Below are positions 35,524 to 44,747 of a stretch of DNA of 64,000 nucleotides, in pieces (the stretch's first letter is position 1; every line of letters starts with the position of its first letter). The notes under the pieces were generated by a model. The model did not search any database. It was not told the origin of the DNA and saw nothing but the letters and a program-made list of their open reading frames with translations. The position numbers and the translations under genes were made by a program. This stretch comes from Mesorhizobium sp. (GTDB taxonomy: Bacteria > Pseudomonadota > Alphaproteobacteria > Rhizobiales > Rhizobiaceae), in NCBI GenBank assembly GCA_004017535.1, contig SAJS01000001.1, positions 682,001-746,000 on the forward strand. Direction: 5' to 3'.

Positions 35524-36656
35524 TGGCTGGCTCCAGCGATCTCGACCGTCTGTCCGGGGCTGAGCAACTGTCCGCCGGCGGTGACGACGCTCTGGCCTTC
35601 CTGCAATCCCTTGTCGACGGCGATGATGCCTGAATCGAAGGCGAGCACCTCGACCGGCGTTTCCGTCACCGCCTTGCTCGACGGGTCGACGATCCAGACG
35701 GCGGGCTTGCCGGCGGCGGATGTCAGCGCCTGCCATGGCAAAAGGATGGCCCTGACCGGCTTGGCGCTGACCGTGCCGATCACGGCTGCGCCAAGCGGCA
35801 TGCCGGCCGGCGTGTCAGGGATGCCGACCTTGACCCGGATCGATCCGGACTGGGTGTCGACCGCCGGCGAAATCTCGCGCACCTTGCCCACCGCGCGCAC
35901 CTGCGGGTCCGACAGCAGCGTGATCGTCACCGCAGGCGAGGGCGGGGTCTGGGCAACCAGCGTCTCGTGCACGTTGAAGACAGCGTCGCGGTCGCCGTCC
36001 TCGGCAATGGTGAACACGGTCTGCGCCGCCTGCATCACCTGTCCGGCCTCGACCTGGCGTGCCGTGATGACGCCGGGGGCCCCGGCCTTGAGTTCGGTGT
36101 AGGACAGGTTTTCCTTGGCATTGGCCAAGGCGCTTAGCGCCGCGTCGACGCTGCCTTGCGCCACTTTCAGGGCCTGGTCCGCGCTGTCGAAATCCCGCCT
36201 CGTCGTGAAACCCTGCGAAAGCAGCGTCTTTTGCCGCTGATAGGTGGCCTCGGCCTGGGTGAGTTGCGCCTGCGCGGCGTCGAGATCGGCCTGGGCCGAG
36301 CGCAGGTCCGACTCCTGTTCCTGCGGGTCGATGCGGGCAAGCACAGCTCCCTGGTCGACATGCTGGCCGACATCGACCAGACGCTCGGCGACCCGGCCGC
36401 CGACGCGGAACGACAGATTGTTGAGCGTGCGGGCTGCGATCACCCCGGTCAGCGAGGTTCGCGGCGCGTAGTCGGCGAGGGCGACCGTTTGGGTCGTCAC
36501 CACCACCGGCAATTTCTTTTCCGCCGCCTGCCGTTCCTGGCAGCCGGACATCGATATCGCAGCGCCGGCGCAGACGAGCAGCAACAGCGTTTTTGAACGA
36601 AAAGGATGGCGGTGTGGCGAAGACGGCAAGGCGGACGATGTCGCTTTCCTGCTCAT
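35520..36656 (-). CDS. RND efflux periplasmic adaptor subunit (first of two)
   Basis: 378 residues from an ATG with GAGGGAA upstream. The lipobox-like ISMSGC follows a hydrophobic segment, so it is likely a lipoprotein. The lipoyl/coiled-coil/barrel order is the same as in the next gene but the sequences differ. Two adaptors feeding one pump occur in several rhizobial RND operons and may form a mixed ring. It heads the leftward efflux operon. Confidence 0.91.
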   Translation of the reverse strand: MSRKATSSALPSSPHRHPFRSKTLLLLVCAGAAISMSGCQERQAAEKKLPVVVTTQTVALADYAPRTSLTGVIAARTLNNLSFRVGGRVAERLVDVGQHVDQGAVLARIDPQEQESDLRSAQADLDAAQAQLTQAEATYQRQKTLLSQGFTTRRDFDSADQALKVAQGSVDAALSALANAKENLSYTELKAGAPGVITARQVEAGQVMQAAQTVFTIAEDGDRDAVFNVHETLVAQTPPSPAVTITLLSDPQVRAVGKVREISPAVDTQSGSIRVKVGIPDTPAGMPLGAAVIGTVSAKPVRAILLPWQALTSAAGKPAVWIVDPSSKAVTETPVEVLAFDSGIIAVDKGLQEGQSVVTAGGQLLSPGQTVEIAGASQ

Positions 36657-36786
36657 GGTTCCCTCAAGCCGTGGGGGCCGCTGCTGACGGCGGCACGTCG
36701 CGGATGAAATGAGATTAATCGATCGACTGGAAAAGGAAACTCTTTCCGGGGCGTGTTTCGTCAGCCTGGTTAAGGGCATTCTCGCA

Positions 36787-36804
36787 GGCCCAATCGACTG
36801 GGCC
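36787..36804. promoter_or_regulatory. Perfect small palindrome in the efflux/gabT divergent region
   Basis: GGCCCA-ATCGAC-TGGGCC is a six-base perfect stem in the 253-base region between the divergent efflux and gabT genes. It could be an operator or a hairpin in the gabT leader. Nothing else distinct was found there. Confidence 0.3.
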
Positions 36805-36909
36805 ATGGTGCCGACTTGAGCAAAACATGAAATAAGGCCAGAAGGGATTTCAACGGCATCAAACGAGAACGGGCCGATCTCGATGAGGGATGGCCCGATG
36901 AGGGACAAG

Positions 36910-38187
36910 ATGAAGAATTCAGCCATTTCCGAACGCAAGAACCAGTCGATCTCGCGCGGCGTCGGCATGACGACGCAGATCTACGCCGATCGCGCCGAGA
37001 ATTCGGAAATCTGGGATGTCGAGGGCCGCCGCTATATCGACTTCTCTTCCGGCATCGCCGTGGTCAACACCGGCCATCGCCACCCGAAGGTGATCGAGGC
37101 GGTCAAGGCACAGCTCGATCGCTTCACCCACACCTGCCACCAGGTCGTGCCCTATGAGAGCTACGTTCATCTCGCCGAGCGGCTGAACGGCATGCTGCCC
37201 GGCAAGTTCGACAAGAAGACCGTCTTCGTCACAACCGGCGCCGAGGCGGTTGAGAACGCGATCAAGATTGCCCGCAACGCCACCGGTCGCCAGGCGGTCA
37301 TCGCCTTTTCCGGCGGTTTCCACGGCCGCACCTTCATGGGCATGGCGCTGACCGGCAAGGTCGTGCCCTACAAGGTCGGCTTCGGCGCGATGCCGGCCGA
37401 TGTCTTCCATGCGCCGTTCCCGGTCGCGCTGCATGGCGTTTCGGTCGCCGATTCGCTTGCCGCGCTCGACAAGCTGTTCAAGGCCGATGTCGATCCGAAC
37501 CGCGTTGCCGCCATCATCGTCGAGCCGGTCCAGGGCGAGGGCGGCTTCTACGAAGCGCCGCGCGATTTCATGGCAGCACTGCGCAAGATCTGCGACCAGC
37601 ATGGCATCCTGCTCGTCGCCGACGAGGTGCAGACCGGCTTTGCCCGTACCGGCAAGATGTTCGCCATGGATCATCATGACGTGGCGCCCGATCTCACCAC
37701 CATGGCCAAGAGCCTCGCCGGCGGCTTCCCGCTGTCGGCCGTCACCGGCCGCGCCGAGATCATGGACGCGCCTGGCCCCGGCGGTCTCGGCGGCACCTAT
37801 GGCGGCAGCCCGATCGGCGTCGCCGCCGCCCACGCCGTGCTCGACGTCATCGAGGAGGAAAGGCTCTGTGACCGCGCCAATGCGCTGGGCGCCAGGCTGA
37901 AGCAACGGCTGGAATCGATCCGCGAGGACGTGCCGGAGATCGTCGACATCCGCGGCCCGGGCTTCATGAACGCCGTCGAGTTCAACGACGTGAAGAAGGG
38001 CCTGCCGTCGGCCGAATTCGCCAATGCGGTGCGGCTGAAGGCGCTGGACAAGGGCCTCATCCTGCTCACCTGCGGCGTTTACGGAAACGTCATCCGTTTC
38101 CTGTCGCCGATCACCATCCAGGACGGCGTCATGACAGAGGCGCTGGATATTCTGGAAAGCTCGATCCGCGACGCGCGGGCGGCCTAA
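36910..38187 (+). CDS. gabT: 4-aminobutyrate aminotransferase family enzyme
   Basis: 425 residues from an ATG with GAGGGA six bases upstream. It is a class III PLP transaminase: cofactor phosphate-binding TTGAEAVENAIKIAR, Asp238 in LVADEVQTGFARTG, and Schiff-base Lys267 in TMAKSLAGGFP. The closest recognised pattern is GabT, which moves the amino group of GABA to 2-oxoglutarate, but related omega-transaminases share these motifs. The 3' end overlaps that of the convergent flavoprotein gene by four bases. Confidence 0.88.
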   Translation: MKNSAISERKNQSISRGVGMTTQIYADRAENSEIWDVEGRRYIDFSSGIAVVNTGHRHPKVIEAVKAQLDRFTHTCHQVVPYESYVHLAERLNGMLPGKFDKKTVFVTTGAEAVENAIKIARNATGRQAVIAFSGGFHGRTFMGMALTGKVVPYKVGFGAMPADVFHAPFPVALHGVSVADSLAALDKLFKADVDPNRVAAIIVEPVQGEGGFYEAPRDFMAALRKICDQHGILLVADEVQTGFARTGKMFAMDHHDVAPDLTTMAKSLAGGFPLSAVTGRAEIMDAPGPGGLGGTYGGSPIGVAAAHAVLDVIEEERLCDRANALGARLKQRLESIREDVPEIVDIRGPGFMNAVEFNDVKKGLPSAEFANAVRLKALDKGLILLTCGVYGNVIRFLSPITIQDGVMTEALDILESSIRDARAA

Positions 38188-39437
38188 CCAGCGGCTCTTG
38201 CCGGCTCGTTTTCGCTGAAAGCCGCAAGCGCCGCCTTCAGCGCATCCGGCCCGCCCGCCACCGTCTGCGGCGTCGGCGAGAAGCCGGCGCCGAGCATCTT
38301 GCGGCCAAGCATGTGGTCGGCCGGGCGGTTGACGGATTCGATGCCGAGCAGCCGGTCGCCGGCATAGTGGTAGATCGAGAACTTGTTCTCGGCCAGATCG
38401 CCGAGCACCACATGGCTGTCCCCGCCTTGCGTCAGCCCCACCATCTGCAGCTTCATGTCGCCGATATCCGACCAGAACCACGGCACCGCAGTAAAGGGCT
38501 CGGCATGTCCGAGAATGGTGCGCGCGGCGAGCCGCGCCTGGTCGGTGGCGTTCTGCACCGATTCCAGCCGCACGTCGCCGCCGGTGAACCAGTGCCGGTA
38601 GGCGGCGGCGTCGCCGATGGCGAGGATTTCGGGGATCGTGCTCTGCATATGCTGGTCGACGCGGATACCGTTGCCGATGGCCAAGCCGGCGGCTTCGGCC
38701 AGCTCGACATTGGGCGCCACGCCGATGCCGATGATCACCATCTGCGCCGGCAGACGTTCGCCACTTGAGGTGATCGCTGCCGAGACGCGGCCGTTGTCGC
38801 CCTCCAGCCGGGCGACGGTGGTGCCGGTCAGGATGCGCACGCCGATCGCTTCCAGGCGCTGGCGCACATGCGCGGCGATGATCGGCGCCACGGCGCGGCC
38901 GAGCAGCCGGTCGACCGCCTCGACGACGGTGACGTTGCGGCCGGCGGCCCTCAGCGTCGCCGCGATCTCCAGCCCGATGAAGCCGCCGCCGAGAATGACC
39001 ACGTCCTCGCTTTGCGCGCTGAGCTCGCGGATCAGGCGCGCGTCGGCCAGCGAGCGCAGCGAGACCACGCCGGCAAGGCCGGCGCCATCGAGCTTGAGCA
39101 GGCGCGGCCGCGAGCCGGTCGCAAGCACCAGTCGGTCGAAGCCGAGCGTTCCGCCGCCTGCGACATTCAACCGGCCCGCGCGGGCATCGATGCTGTCAAT
39201 GCGCACGCCCGGCCGGTAGTCGATGGTGTTGCCCGAGTAAAAGGCCTCGCCGCGCAGCGGCTGCGGCTTGGCTTCGGGATCCTTGATGAAGGTCTTGGAC
39301 AGCGGCGGTTTGTGATAAGGCAGTTCCCGCTCGTCGCCGATCAGGACGACGGGCCCTTCATAGCCCTCTTCGCGCAGGCTGGCGGCGGCCTGCACGCCGG
39401 CATGGCCCGCACCGACAATCACAACCCCGTTCGTCAT
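38184..39437 (-). CDS. FAD-dependent ferredoxin-reductase-like oxidoreductase
   Basis: 417 residues. The FAD-binding GAGHAGVQAAASLRE at the N-terminus, the NAD-binding GGGFIGLEIAATLRAAGRNVTVVE at about 150, and a C-terminal reductase domain (FWSDIGDMKLQMVG) match the putidaredoxin/rubredoxin reductase family of dioxygenase and P450 electron chains. No ferredoxin, oxygenase or P450 gene is adjacent, so the partner is unknown. Confidence 0.9.
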   Translation of the reverse strand: MTNGVVIVGAGHAGVQAAASLREEGYEGPVVLIGDERELPYHKPPLSKTFIKDPEAKPQPLRGEAFYSGNTIDYRPGVRIDSIDARAGRLNVAGGGTLGFDRLVLATGSRPRLLKLDGAGLAGVVSLRSLADARLIRELSAQSEDVVILGGGFIGLEIAATLRAAGRNVTVVEAVDRLLGRAVAPIIAAHVRQRLEAIGVRILTGTTVARLEGDNGRVSAAITSSGERLPAQMVIIGIGVAPNVELAEAAGLAIGNGIRVDQHMQSTIPEILAIGDAAAYRHWFTGGDVRLESVQNATDQARLAARTILGHAEPFTAVPWFWSDIGDMKLQMVGLTQGGDSHVVLGDLAENKFSIYHYAGDRLLGIESVNRPADHMLGRKMLGAGFSPTPQTVAGGPDALKAALAAFSENEPARAAG

Positions 39438-39576
39438 CGCAATCCTTTTTTGTTTGCAAATCTAGGCCCTTGCGCCAAGTGGCGATTGTCTGGCGCCGCC
39501 GCAAGAGCCGAGGATCGGGTCGCACCCAGAATGGCTGTCTGTCAATCGAGTCAGCGATGCACTGCTGGCTTAAAAG

Positions 39577-39607
39577 TTGACATTTGTAGTTTAGAATAAT
39601 TCTAAAC
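39577..39607 (+). promoter_or_regulatory. Iron-responsive promoter with perfect Irr (ICE) box
   Basis: GTTTAGAATAATTCTAAAC (39589-39607) is a perfect 8-3-8 palindrome containing TTTAGAA-N3-TTCTAAA, the iron control element bound by Irr in rhizobia. TTGACA (39577-39582) and TCTAAA (39601-39606, spacing 18) form a promoter, so the box covers the -10 region, as expected for repression. The whole gene-free stretch 39438-39852 contains this promoter and then a 245-base leader in which I see no other gene or conserved RNA. Confidence 0.8.
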
Positions 39608-39852
39608 TATTGTTTCAATTGAATTTTTTCCGTCGCCCCAGTTGACTCCCGGCCTCTCCCTCGCTTTATGGAGGGCTGCGCGCAAAGCGCATCCCTTTGA
39701 TGTCTGGGCCTTGAACCCGTTCGATTGGAGGCAAGTGGGTGTCTTTTTATCGCGAACCGCGCATCGGCGCGGCCACCATTTTCCCCGGCGTGCTCATGCC
39801 TCGGCGCGGGTGGGCGCCACCTATTGAATTTCCAAAGAACTGGAGAAGGATA

Positions 39853-41142
39853 ATGACGGCACGTAACGGCGGCAGGCTGGCTGCGATCTGCGCCACGGCT
39901 GCACTGACGGCGGCGGTGTTCGTGTTGCCGGCGAAAGCCGGGACCGACGCCAAGGCGGTGATCAAGACCTATGCCGACATCGCTCTGGCCAAATACGAGG
40001 ATTCGCTGACCACGGCGCAGGCGCTGGACAAGGCTGTCGATGCGCTTATCGCCAGTCCCTCCGCCGATACGCTGAACGCCGCGCGCGAAGCCTGGAAGGC
40101 GGCGCGAATCCCTTACCAGCAGACCGAGGTCTATCGCTTCGGCAACAAGATCGTCGACGACTGGGAAGGCCGCGTGAATTCCTGGCCGCTGGATGAGGGG
40201 CTGATCGATTATGTCGCCAAGAGCTACGGCACCGAGTCGGACGAGAATGCGCTCTACACGGCCAACGTCATCGCCAACAAGGAAATCGAGATCAACGGCA
40301 AGAAGGTCGACGCCTCGAAGCTGACGCCGGAATTCCTGTCCGGCACGCTGCAGGAAGCCGGGGGCGTCGAGGCCAATGTCGCGACCGGCTATCACGCGAT
40401 CGAATTCCTGCTCTGGGGCCAGGACCTGCACCGCACCGGCCCGGGCGCCGGCGAGCGGCCCTATACGGATTACGACCTCAAGAACTGCACGGGCGGCAAT
40501 TGCGACCGCCGCGCCGAATATCTGAAATCGGCGAGCGACCTTCTGGTGTCCGACCTGCAGGAGATGGTCGACAACTGGAAGGAAGACGGCGCCGCGCGCA
40601 AGAACCTCACGGACGGTGACGCGAATACCGGCATCTCCACCATCTTCACGGGCATGGGCTCGCTCTCCTACGGCGAACTGGCGGGCGAGCGCATGAAGCT
40701 TGGCCTTTTGCTGCACGATCCGGAGGAGGAGCACGACTGCTTCTCCGACAACACCTACAACTCGCATCTCTATGACGCCGTCGGCATCCGCGACGCCTAC
40801 CATGCCAGCTACAAGCGGCTCGACGGTTCCGTGGTTTCGGGTCCGTCGGTGTCCGACATGGTGAAGGCCGCCGATCCGGCGATCGACAAGGAGCTGTTGG
40901 GCAAGCTCGACACCACCGTCGCCAAGATGGAGGCCATCAAGGCGCGCGCGCTGGCCGGCGAGGCCTATGACCAGCAGATCGCCGAGGGCAACACTGAAGG
41001 CAACGCCACCGTGCAGGCGGCGATCGACGCGCTGATCGACCAGACCAAGTCGATCGAGCGCGCCGTCGGCTCGCTAAAGCTGAACCAGATCGCCTTCGAG
41101 GGTTCGGACAGCCTCGACGCCCCGGACAAGGTGTTCAAGTAG
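39853..41142 (+). CDS. Imelysin-family (peptidase M75-like) periplasmic protein
   Basis: 429 residues from an ATG with AGAAGGA upstream. The signal peptide ends in LPAKAG. The mature protein is helical and carries the imelysin motif GYHAIEFLLWG (GxHxxE, 179-184). The family includes IrpA-like, EfeO-like and insulin-cleaving membrane protease proteins, and several members are iron-regulated; metal binding is likelier than proteolysis. It is the first gene after the Irr box and heads a six-gene run. Confidence 0.92.
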   Translation: MTARNGGRLAAICATAALTAAVFVLPAKAGTDAKAVIKTYADIALAKYEDSLTTAQALDKAVDALIASPSADTLNAAREAWKAARIPYQQTEVYRFGNKIVDDWEGRVNSWPLDEGLIDYVAKSYGTESDENALYTANVIANKEIEINGKKVDASKLTPEFLSGTLQEAGGVEANVATGYHAIEFLLWGQDLHRTGPGAGERPYTDYDLKNCTGGNCDRRAEYLKSASDLLVSDLQEMVDNWKEDGAARKNLTDGDANTGISTIFTGMGSLSYGELAGERMKLGLLLHDPEEEHDCFSDNTYNSHLYDAVGIRDAYHASYKRLDGSVVSGPSVSDMVKAADPAIDKELLGKLDTTVAKMEAIKARALAGEAYDQQIAEGNTEGNATVQAAIDALIDQTKSIERAVGSLKLNQIAFEGSDSLDAPDKVFK

Positions 41143-41204
41143 GGTTTAGACGTGACCACCAGCCGAGCGGCGTCGGACCGGCGCCGTCAGCCAGAGCAAG
41201 TGAA

Positions 41205-41516
41205 ATGCTGATATGCCATTGCAACATCATCACCGAGAAGGAGATCGAGCAGACGATCGTCGGCCTGCTGGATGAGGATCCCTGGCAGTTGATCGTGCCC
41301 GCGAAGGTCTACCACGCGATGCGCAAGCGCGGCCGCTGTTGCGGCTGTTTCCCGAATGTGGTGGAAACGATCATTCGGGTCACCGAGAACTACCACGCCC
41401 GCTCACAGGTGGGCGGCGCGGACATCGTTTCACACCTGGATCGCGTGCGAGGCTTGCGCGGCCAATACGGGAGCAGAGCCCATGAAAGGCGAACCGCAGA
41501 TCATCGAGCGGCTTAA
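41205..41516 (+). CDS. bfd: Bacterioferritin-associated ferredoxin (Bfd-like)
   Basis: 103 residues, longer than the usual 64-75. The [2Fe-2S] ligands are Cys4, Cys6, Cys45 and Cys48 (CHC...CCGC), with a spacing six residues longer than in E. coli Bfd. It passes electrons to bacterioferritin haem to release stored iron. The C-terminal 35-40 residues are Arg-rich and partly encoded over the bfr start (35-base overlap), so the tail may have little function. Confidence 0.88.
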   Translation: MLICHCNIITEKEIEQTIVGLLDEDPWQLIVPAKVYHAMRKRGRCCGCFPNVVETIIRVTENYHARSQVGGADIVSHLDRVRGLRGQYGSRAHERRTADHRAA

Positions 41517-41967
41517 TGAAGCTCTGTTTCTGGAGCTCGGGGCCGTCAACCAGTACTGGGTGCATTATCGCCTGCTCGAGGATTGGGGCTACACCAAGCT
41601 GGCAAAGAAGGAGCGGGCGGAATCGATCGAGGAAATGCATCACGCCGACCGGTTGATCGCGCGCATCATCTTCCTCGAAGGCCACCCGAACCTGCAGTCC
41701 GTCGCGCCGCTGCGCATCGGCCAGAACGTCAAGGAAGTGCTCGAATCCGATCTGGCCGGCGAATATGACGCGCGCACCGCCTACAAGCGCTCGCGCGAGA
41801 TCTGCCACGACGAAGGCGATTTCGTCTCGATGAAGCTGTTCGAGGACCTTTTGACCGACGAGGAAGGCCATATCGACTTCCTGGAAACGCAGCTCGACCT
41901 GCTCGCCTCGATCGGCGAGGAGAAGTACGGCCTGCTCAATGCCGACTCGGCCAACGAGGCGGAGTAA
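41482..41967 (+). CDS. bfr: Bacterioferritin
   Basis: 161 residues. All ferroxidase ligands are present at canonical numbers: Glu18, Glu51, His54, Glu94, Glu127 and His130. The haem ligand Met52 is also present. The 24-subunit shell oxidises and stores iron in the cytoplasm. The start lies inside the end of bfd, implying coupled translation. Irr-dependent repression of iron storage in low iron would fit the upstream box. Confidence 0.96.
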   Translation: MKGEPQIIERLNEALFLELGAVNQYWVHYRLLEDWGYTKLAKKERAESIEEMHHADRLIARIIFLEGHPNLQSVAPLRIGQNVKEVLESDLAGEYDARTAYKRSREICHDEGDFVSMKLFEDLLTDEEGHIDFLETQLDLLASIGEEKYGLLNADSANEAE

Positions 41968-41979
41968 GGACATGCGGGA

Positions 41980-43587
41980 ATGCGGCGCCCCGTAGAGTTT
42001 TCGTGCCGCGCGCGGCGGGCCGCAATCGACGGCTTGCCGCTTCAGAAGAGCCCGCGATACCGGACCGGTCGCGGTCGGGGGGCGTCGCTTTTGCTGGCGA
42101 TCATGCTTTCCGCACCCACGCTGGCCGGCGAGCCGGCCGCCCTGCCGACGGGCCGCACCGACCTGACGCCGAAGGACCAGGCGCGGGTTCTGGCCGTCAC
42201 CAGGCCGACGACCGACTTCACCAGACCTGAGCCGTTCGAGCTGATGCAGGGCGGCGCCGGCACGTCGCGCAAGGACGTCAACCCCGATGCCTTCTCGCAG
42301 TCCTCCGCCAACATCACTTTCGAGGACGAGGGCAATTTCAAGCTCGGCAATGCGCTTTTCCGCAAGAACTGGGTGTCGTCGCCGTCGTCGACCCAGGCTT
42401 CCGACGGTCTTGGCCCGCTGTTCAACGAGCGCGCTTGCCAGAACTGCCATTTGAAGGACGGCCGCGGCCGCCCGCCGCAAGGTGATGCCGGATCGACATC
42501 GATGTTCCTCAGGCTCGCGCGCGGCGCAAGCAACGCCGAGGAAAAGGCCGCGCTCGCCGACCGCAAGGTGCTGAATTTTCCTGATCCGGTCTATGGCGCG
42601 CAATTGCAGGATTTGGCAGTTCCGGGCCTCAAGGGCGAAGGCCGCATGCGTGTCGAGTACTCCGAGGAGAAGGTGACGCTCGGCGACGGCACCGTCGTTG
42701 CGCTGCGCAAGCCGAACTATTCCGTTGAAAATCTCGGCTATGGCCCGCTCGATGCGCGAACCACGCTGTCGCCGCGCCTGACGCCGCCGATGATCGGGCT
42801 CGGCCTGATTGAGCAGATCGCGCCGGCCGATATCCTCGCCCATGCCGATCCGGACGATCGCGACGGCGATGGCATTTCGGGGCGGCCGAACATCGTGCGC
42901 GACGAGCTGAGCGGTGCGTTGACCCTTGGCCGCTTCGGCTGGAAGGCGCAGACCGCCTCGATCCGCCAGCAGGCGGCCGATGCTTTTGCCGGCGATATCG
43001 GCATCTCGACCCCTGAAATGCCGAAGCCTTGGGGCGACTGCACGGAGGCCGAGAAGGACTGCCTGGCTATGCCGAACGGCGTGCAACAGCGGCTGGGCAC
43101 GGCCGAAGCCCCGCCGCCGGTGATGGACCTCGTCACCTTCTATTCGCAGAATCTGGCCGTGCCGGCTCGGCGCGACATCGCCACACCGCAAGTGCTCGCC
43201 GGCAAAAAGCAGTTCTACGACATGGGCTGCATTTCCTGCCACACGCCAAAATTCGTGACCATGCGCGGCACGCCCAACAAGGCGCAGGCCTTCCAGCTGA
43301 TCTGGCCCTATTCCGATTTCCTGCTGCACGACATGGGCGAGGGCCTTGCGGACGGACAACGGGTTGGAGAAGCCACGGGGAGCGAGTGGCGCACCCCGCC
43401 GCTCTGGGGTATTGGGCTCACCGCGACAGTCAACGGCAATGCCTTTTATCTGCATGACGGCCGCGCCCGCACGCTTGCCGAGGCGATACTGTGGCATGGC
43501 GGCGAGGGGCAGAAGGCCCGCGACCGCTTTGCCGGGGCGGCCGTGGCCGATCGCGATGCGCTGATCAAATTCCTGGAGTCCCTCTGA
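41980..43587 (+). CDS. Di-haem c-type oxidoreductase (DUF1111, 'thiol oxidoreductase' family)
   Basis: 535 residues. A long basic N-terminus leads to a signal segment (SLLLAIMLSAPTLAG). Two haem motifs, CQNCH (153-157) and CISCH (417-421), resemble the di-haem peroxidase layout, with a Ca-binding-like PDDRDGDGISGRPN between them. The family is periplasmic and regularly encoded between two imelysin genes; its reaction is not established. It starts 12 bases after bfr, and its stop overlaps the next start (TGATG). Confidence 0.9.
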   Translation: MRRPVEFSCRARRAAIDGLPLQKSPRYRTGRGRGASLLLAIMLSAPTLAGEPAALPTGRTDLTPKDQARVLAVTRPTTDFTRPEPFELMQGGAGTSRKDVNPDAFSQSSANITFEDEGNFKLGNALFRKNWVSSPSSTQASDGLGPLFNERACQNCHLKDGRGRPPQGDAGSTSMFLRLARGASNAEEKAALADRKVLNFPDPVYGAQLQDLAVPGLKGEGRMRVEYSEEKVTLGDGTVVALRKPNYSVENLGYGPLDARTTLSPRLTPPMIGLGLIEQIAPADILAHADPDDRDGDGISGRPNIVRDELSGALTLGRFGWKAQTASIRQQAADAFAGDIGISTPEMPKPWGDCTEAEKDCLAMPNGVQQRLGTAEAPPPVMDLVTFYSQNLAVPARRDIATPQVLAGKKQFYDMGCISCHTPKFVTMRGTPNKAQAFQLIWPYSDFLLHDMGEGLADGQRVGEATGSEWRTPPLWGIGLTATVNGNAFYLHDGRARTLAEAILWHGGEGQKARDRFAGAAVADRDALIKFLESL

Positions 43588-44684
43588 TGTTGAAACGCGT
43601 CGCTCTGGTGTCGAAACGCCTGGCCCTTGCTCTTCCATTGCTTCTGGCCGCCGCCGTGCTGCCGGCATCGGCCGCGGTCAAGGCTTCCGACGTCATCGGC
43701 CGCGCGATCGACGGTTTCGTCCGCCCGGCCTATGCCAGCCTCGACGAGCATGCGGCGGGCCTCACCAAGGCGATGCACCAGCTTTGCGAAACGCCGTCCG
43801 GTCAAGACCTCGAAGCGGCGCGCGCGGCATTTTCAGGCACCGTGGAGGCCTGGTCTGTGGCCGAGATCATCGCCTTCGGGCCGATCAAGGAAAACAACCG
43901 GCTGGAGCGTATGCTCTATTGGCCGGACCGCAAGAGCATCGGCCTGAGACAAGTGCAGGCCACGCTCGCATCGAAGGACCCCTCGGCCACCGATCCGGTG
44001 CAACTGGCGCAAAAGAGCGTCGCCATGCAGGGCCTCGGCGCGCTCGAATATGTGCTCTATGGCGACGGCGCCGAAACGCTTGCAGGGAGGGACGAGCCCT
44101 ATCGTTGCGCCTATGGCGAGGCGGTCGCCGGCAACGTCGAAACCATGGCCGGCGAGGTGCGCGATGCCTGGCAAAAGCCCGACGGCTTCGCGTCGCTCTG
44201 GGCTAATCCCGGCCCGAAGAACCCGCTCTACCGCGACGGCAACGAAGCGGTGACGGAACTGGTCGGCGTCTTCATCAACGAGCTGGACATGATCCGCGAC
44301 GTGCGGCTCAAGGGCTTCCTTGGCGCTAAGCCGGACGCCGACAAGCCAAAGCAGGCGATCTACTGGCGCTCGCGGAACACGGCGGCCTCGCTGGCCGGAA
44401 ATCTCTCCGGCATCGACCAGCTGTTCCAGGCTTCCAAGCTGGGCGATGCGCTGCCCGCCAACGCGCAGTGGATGGCCGAGTCCATCCACATCCAGCTCGG
44501 TAACGGCGTCACAACAGCGAAATCGATCCCCGGCCCGATCGACAAGGCCCTCGCCGACCCCGCGCTGCGCGACAAGTTCGAACATTTCGCGCTGATCACC
44601 TCGAGCCTGTCGACCTTGATCGGCACCAGGATGACCGCCGAGTTCGGCCTTACCGCCGGTTTCTCGTCGCTGGATGGGGACTGA
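43587..44684 (+). CDS. Second imelysin-family periplasmic protein, with degenerate motif
   Basis: 365 residues with a signal peptide ending in PASAA. The region matching the imelysin motif reads GLGALEYVLYG (149-159), in which the His of GxHxxE is Gly151. The protein is otherwise helical and of family length. Together with the first imelysin and the di-haem protein it makes a periplasmic set. A palindromic repeat begins directly after its stop codon. Confidence 0.9.
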   Translation: MLKRVALVSKRLALALPLLLAAAVLPASAAVKASDVIGRAIDGFVRPAYASLDEHAAGLTKAMHQLCETPSGQDLEAARAAFSGTVEAWSVAEIIAFGPIKENNRLERMLYWPDRKSIGLRQVQATLASKDPSATDPVQLAQKSVAMQGLGALEYVLYGDGAETLAGRDEPYRCAYGEAVAGNVETMAGEVRDAWQKPDGFASLWANPGPKNPLYRDGNEAVTELVGVFINELDMIRDVRLKGFLGAKPDADKPKQAIYWRSRNTAASLAGNLSGIDQLFQASKLGDALPANAQWMAESIHIQLGNGVTTAKSIPGPIDKALADPALRDKFEHFALITSSLSTLIGTRMTAEFGLTAGFSSLDGD

Positions 44685-44731
44685 GAGCATGACCCCAAAA
44701 AGTTGCAGACTTTTTGGACAAGGTCATGCTC
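44685..44731. repeat. Palindromic repeat, family B, single hairpin
   Basis: Outer arms GAGCATGACC and GGTCATGCTC and inner arms CCAAAAAGT and ACTTTTTGG give a near-perfect 47-base hairpin lying directly between a stop codon and the GTG of the next operon gene. It belongs to the same sequence type as the element at 47282. Confidence 0.75.
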
Positions 44732-44747
44732 CGAGGGAGATCGTCCC

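Noticed and set aside
38160-38187. Dedicated bidirectional terminator between gabT and the flavoprotein gene
   Set aside because: The two reading frames overlap at their ends and no hairpin with T-runs is visible there.
41380-43668. 762-codon minus-strand open frame opposite bfr and the di-haem gene
   Set aside because: Antisense shadow; the plus strand encodes exact bacterioferritin ligands and two CxxCH motifs.
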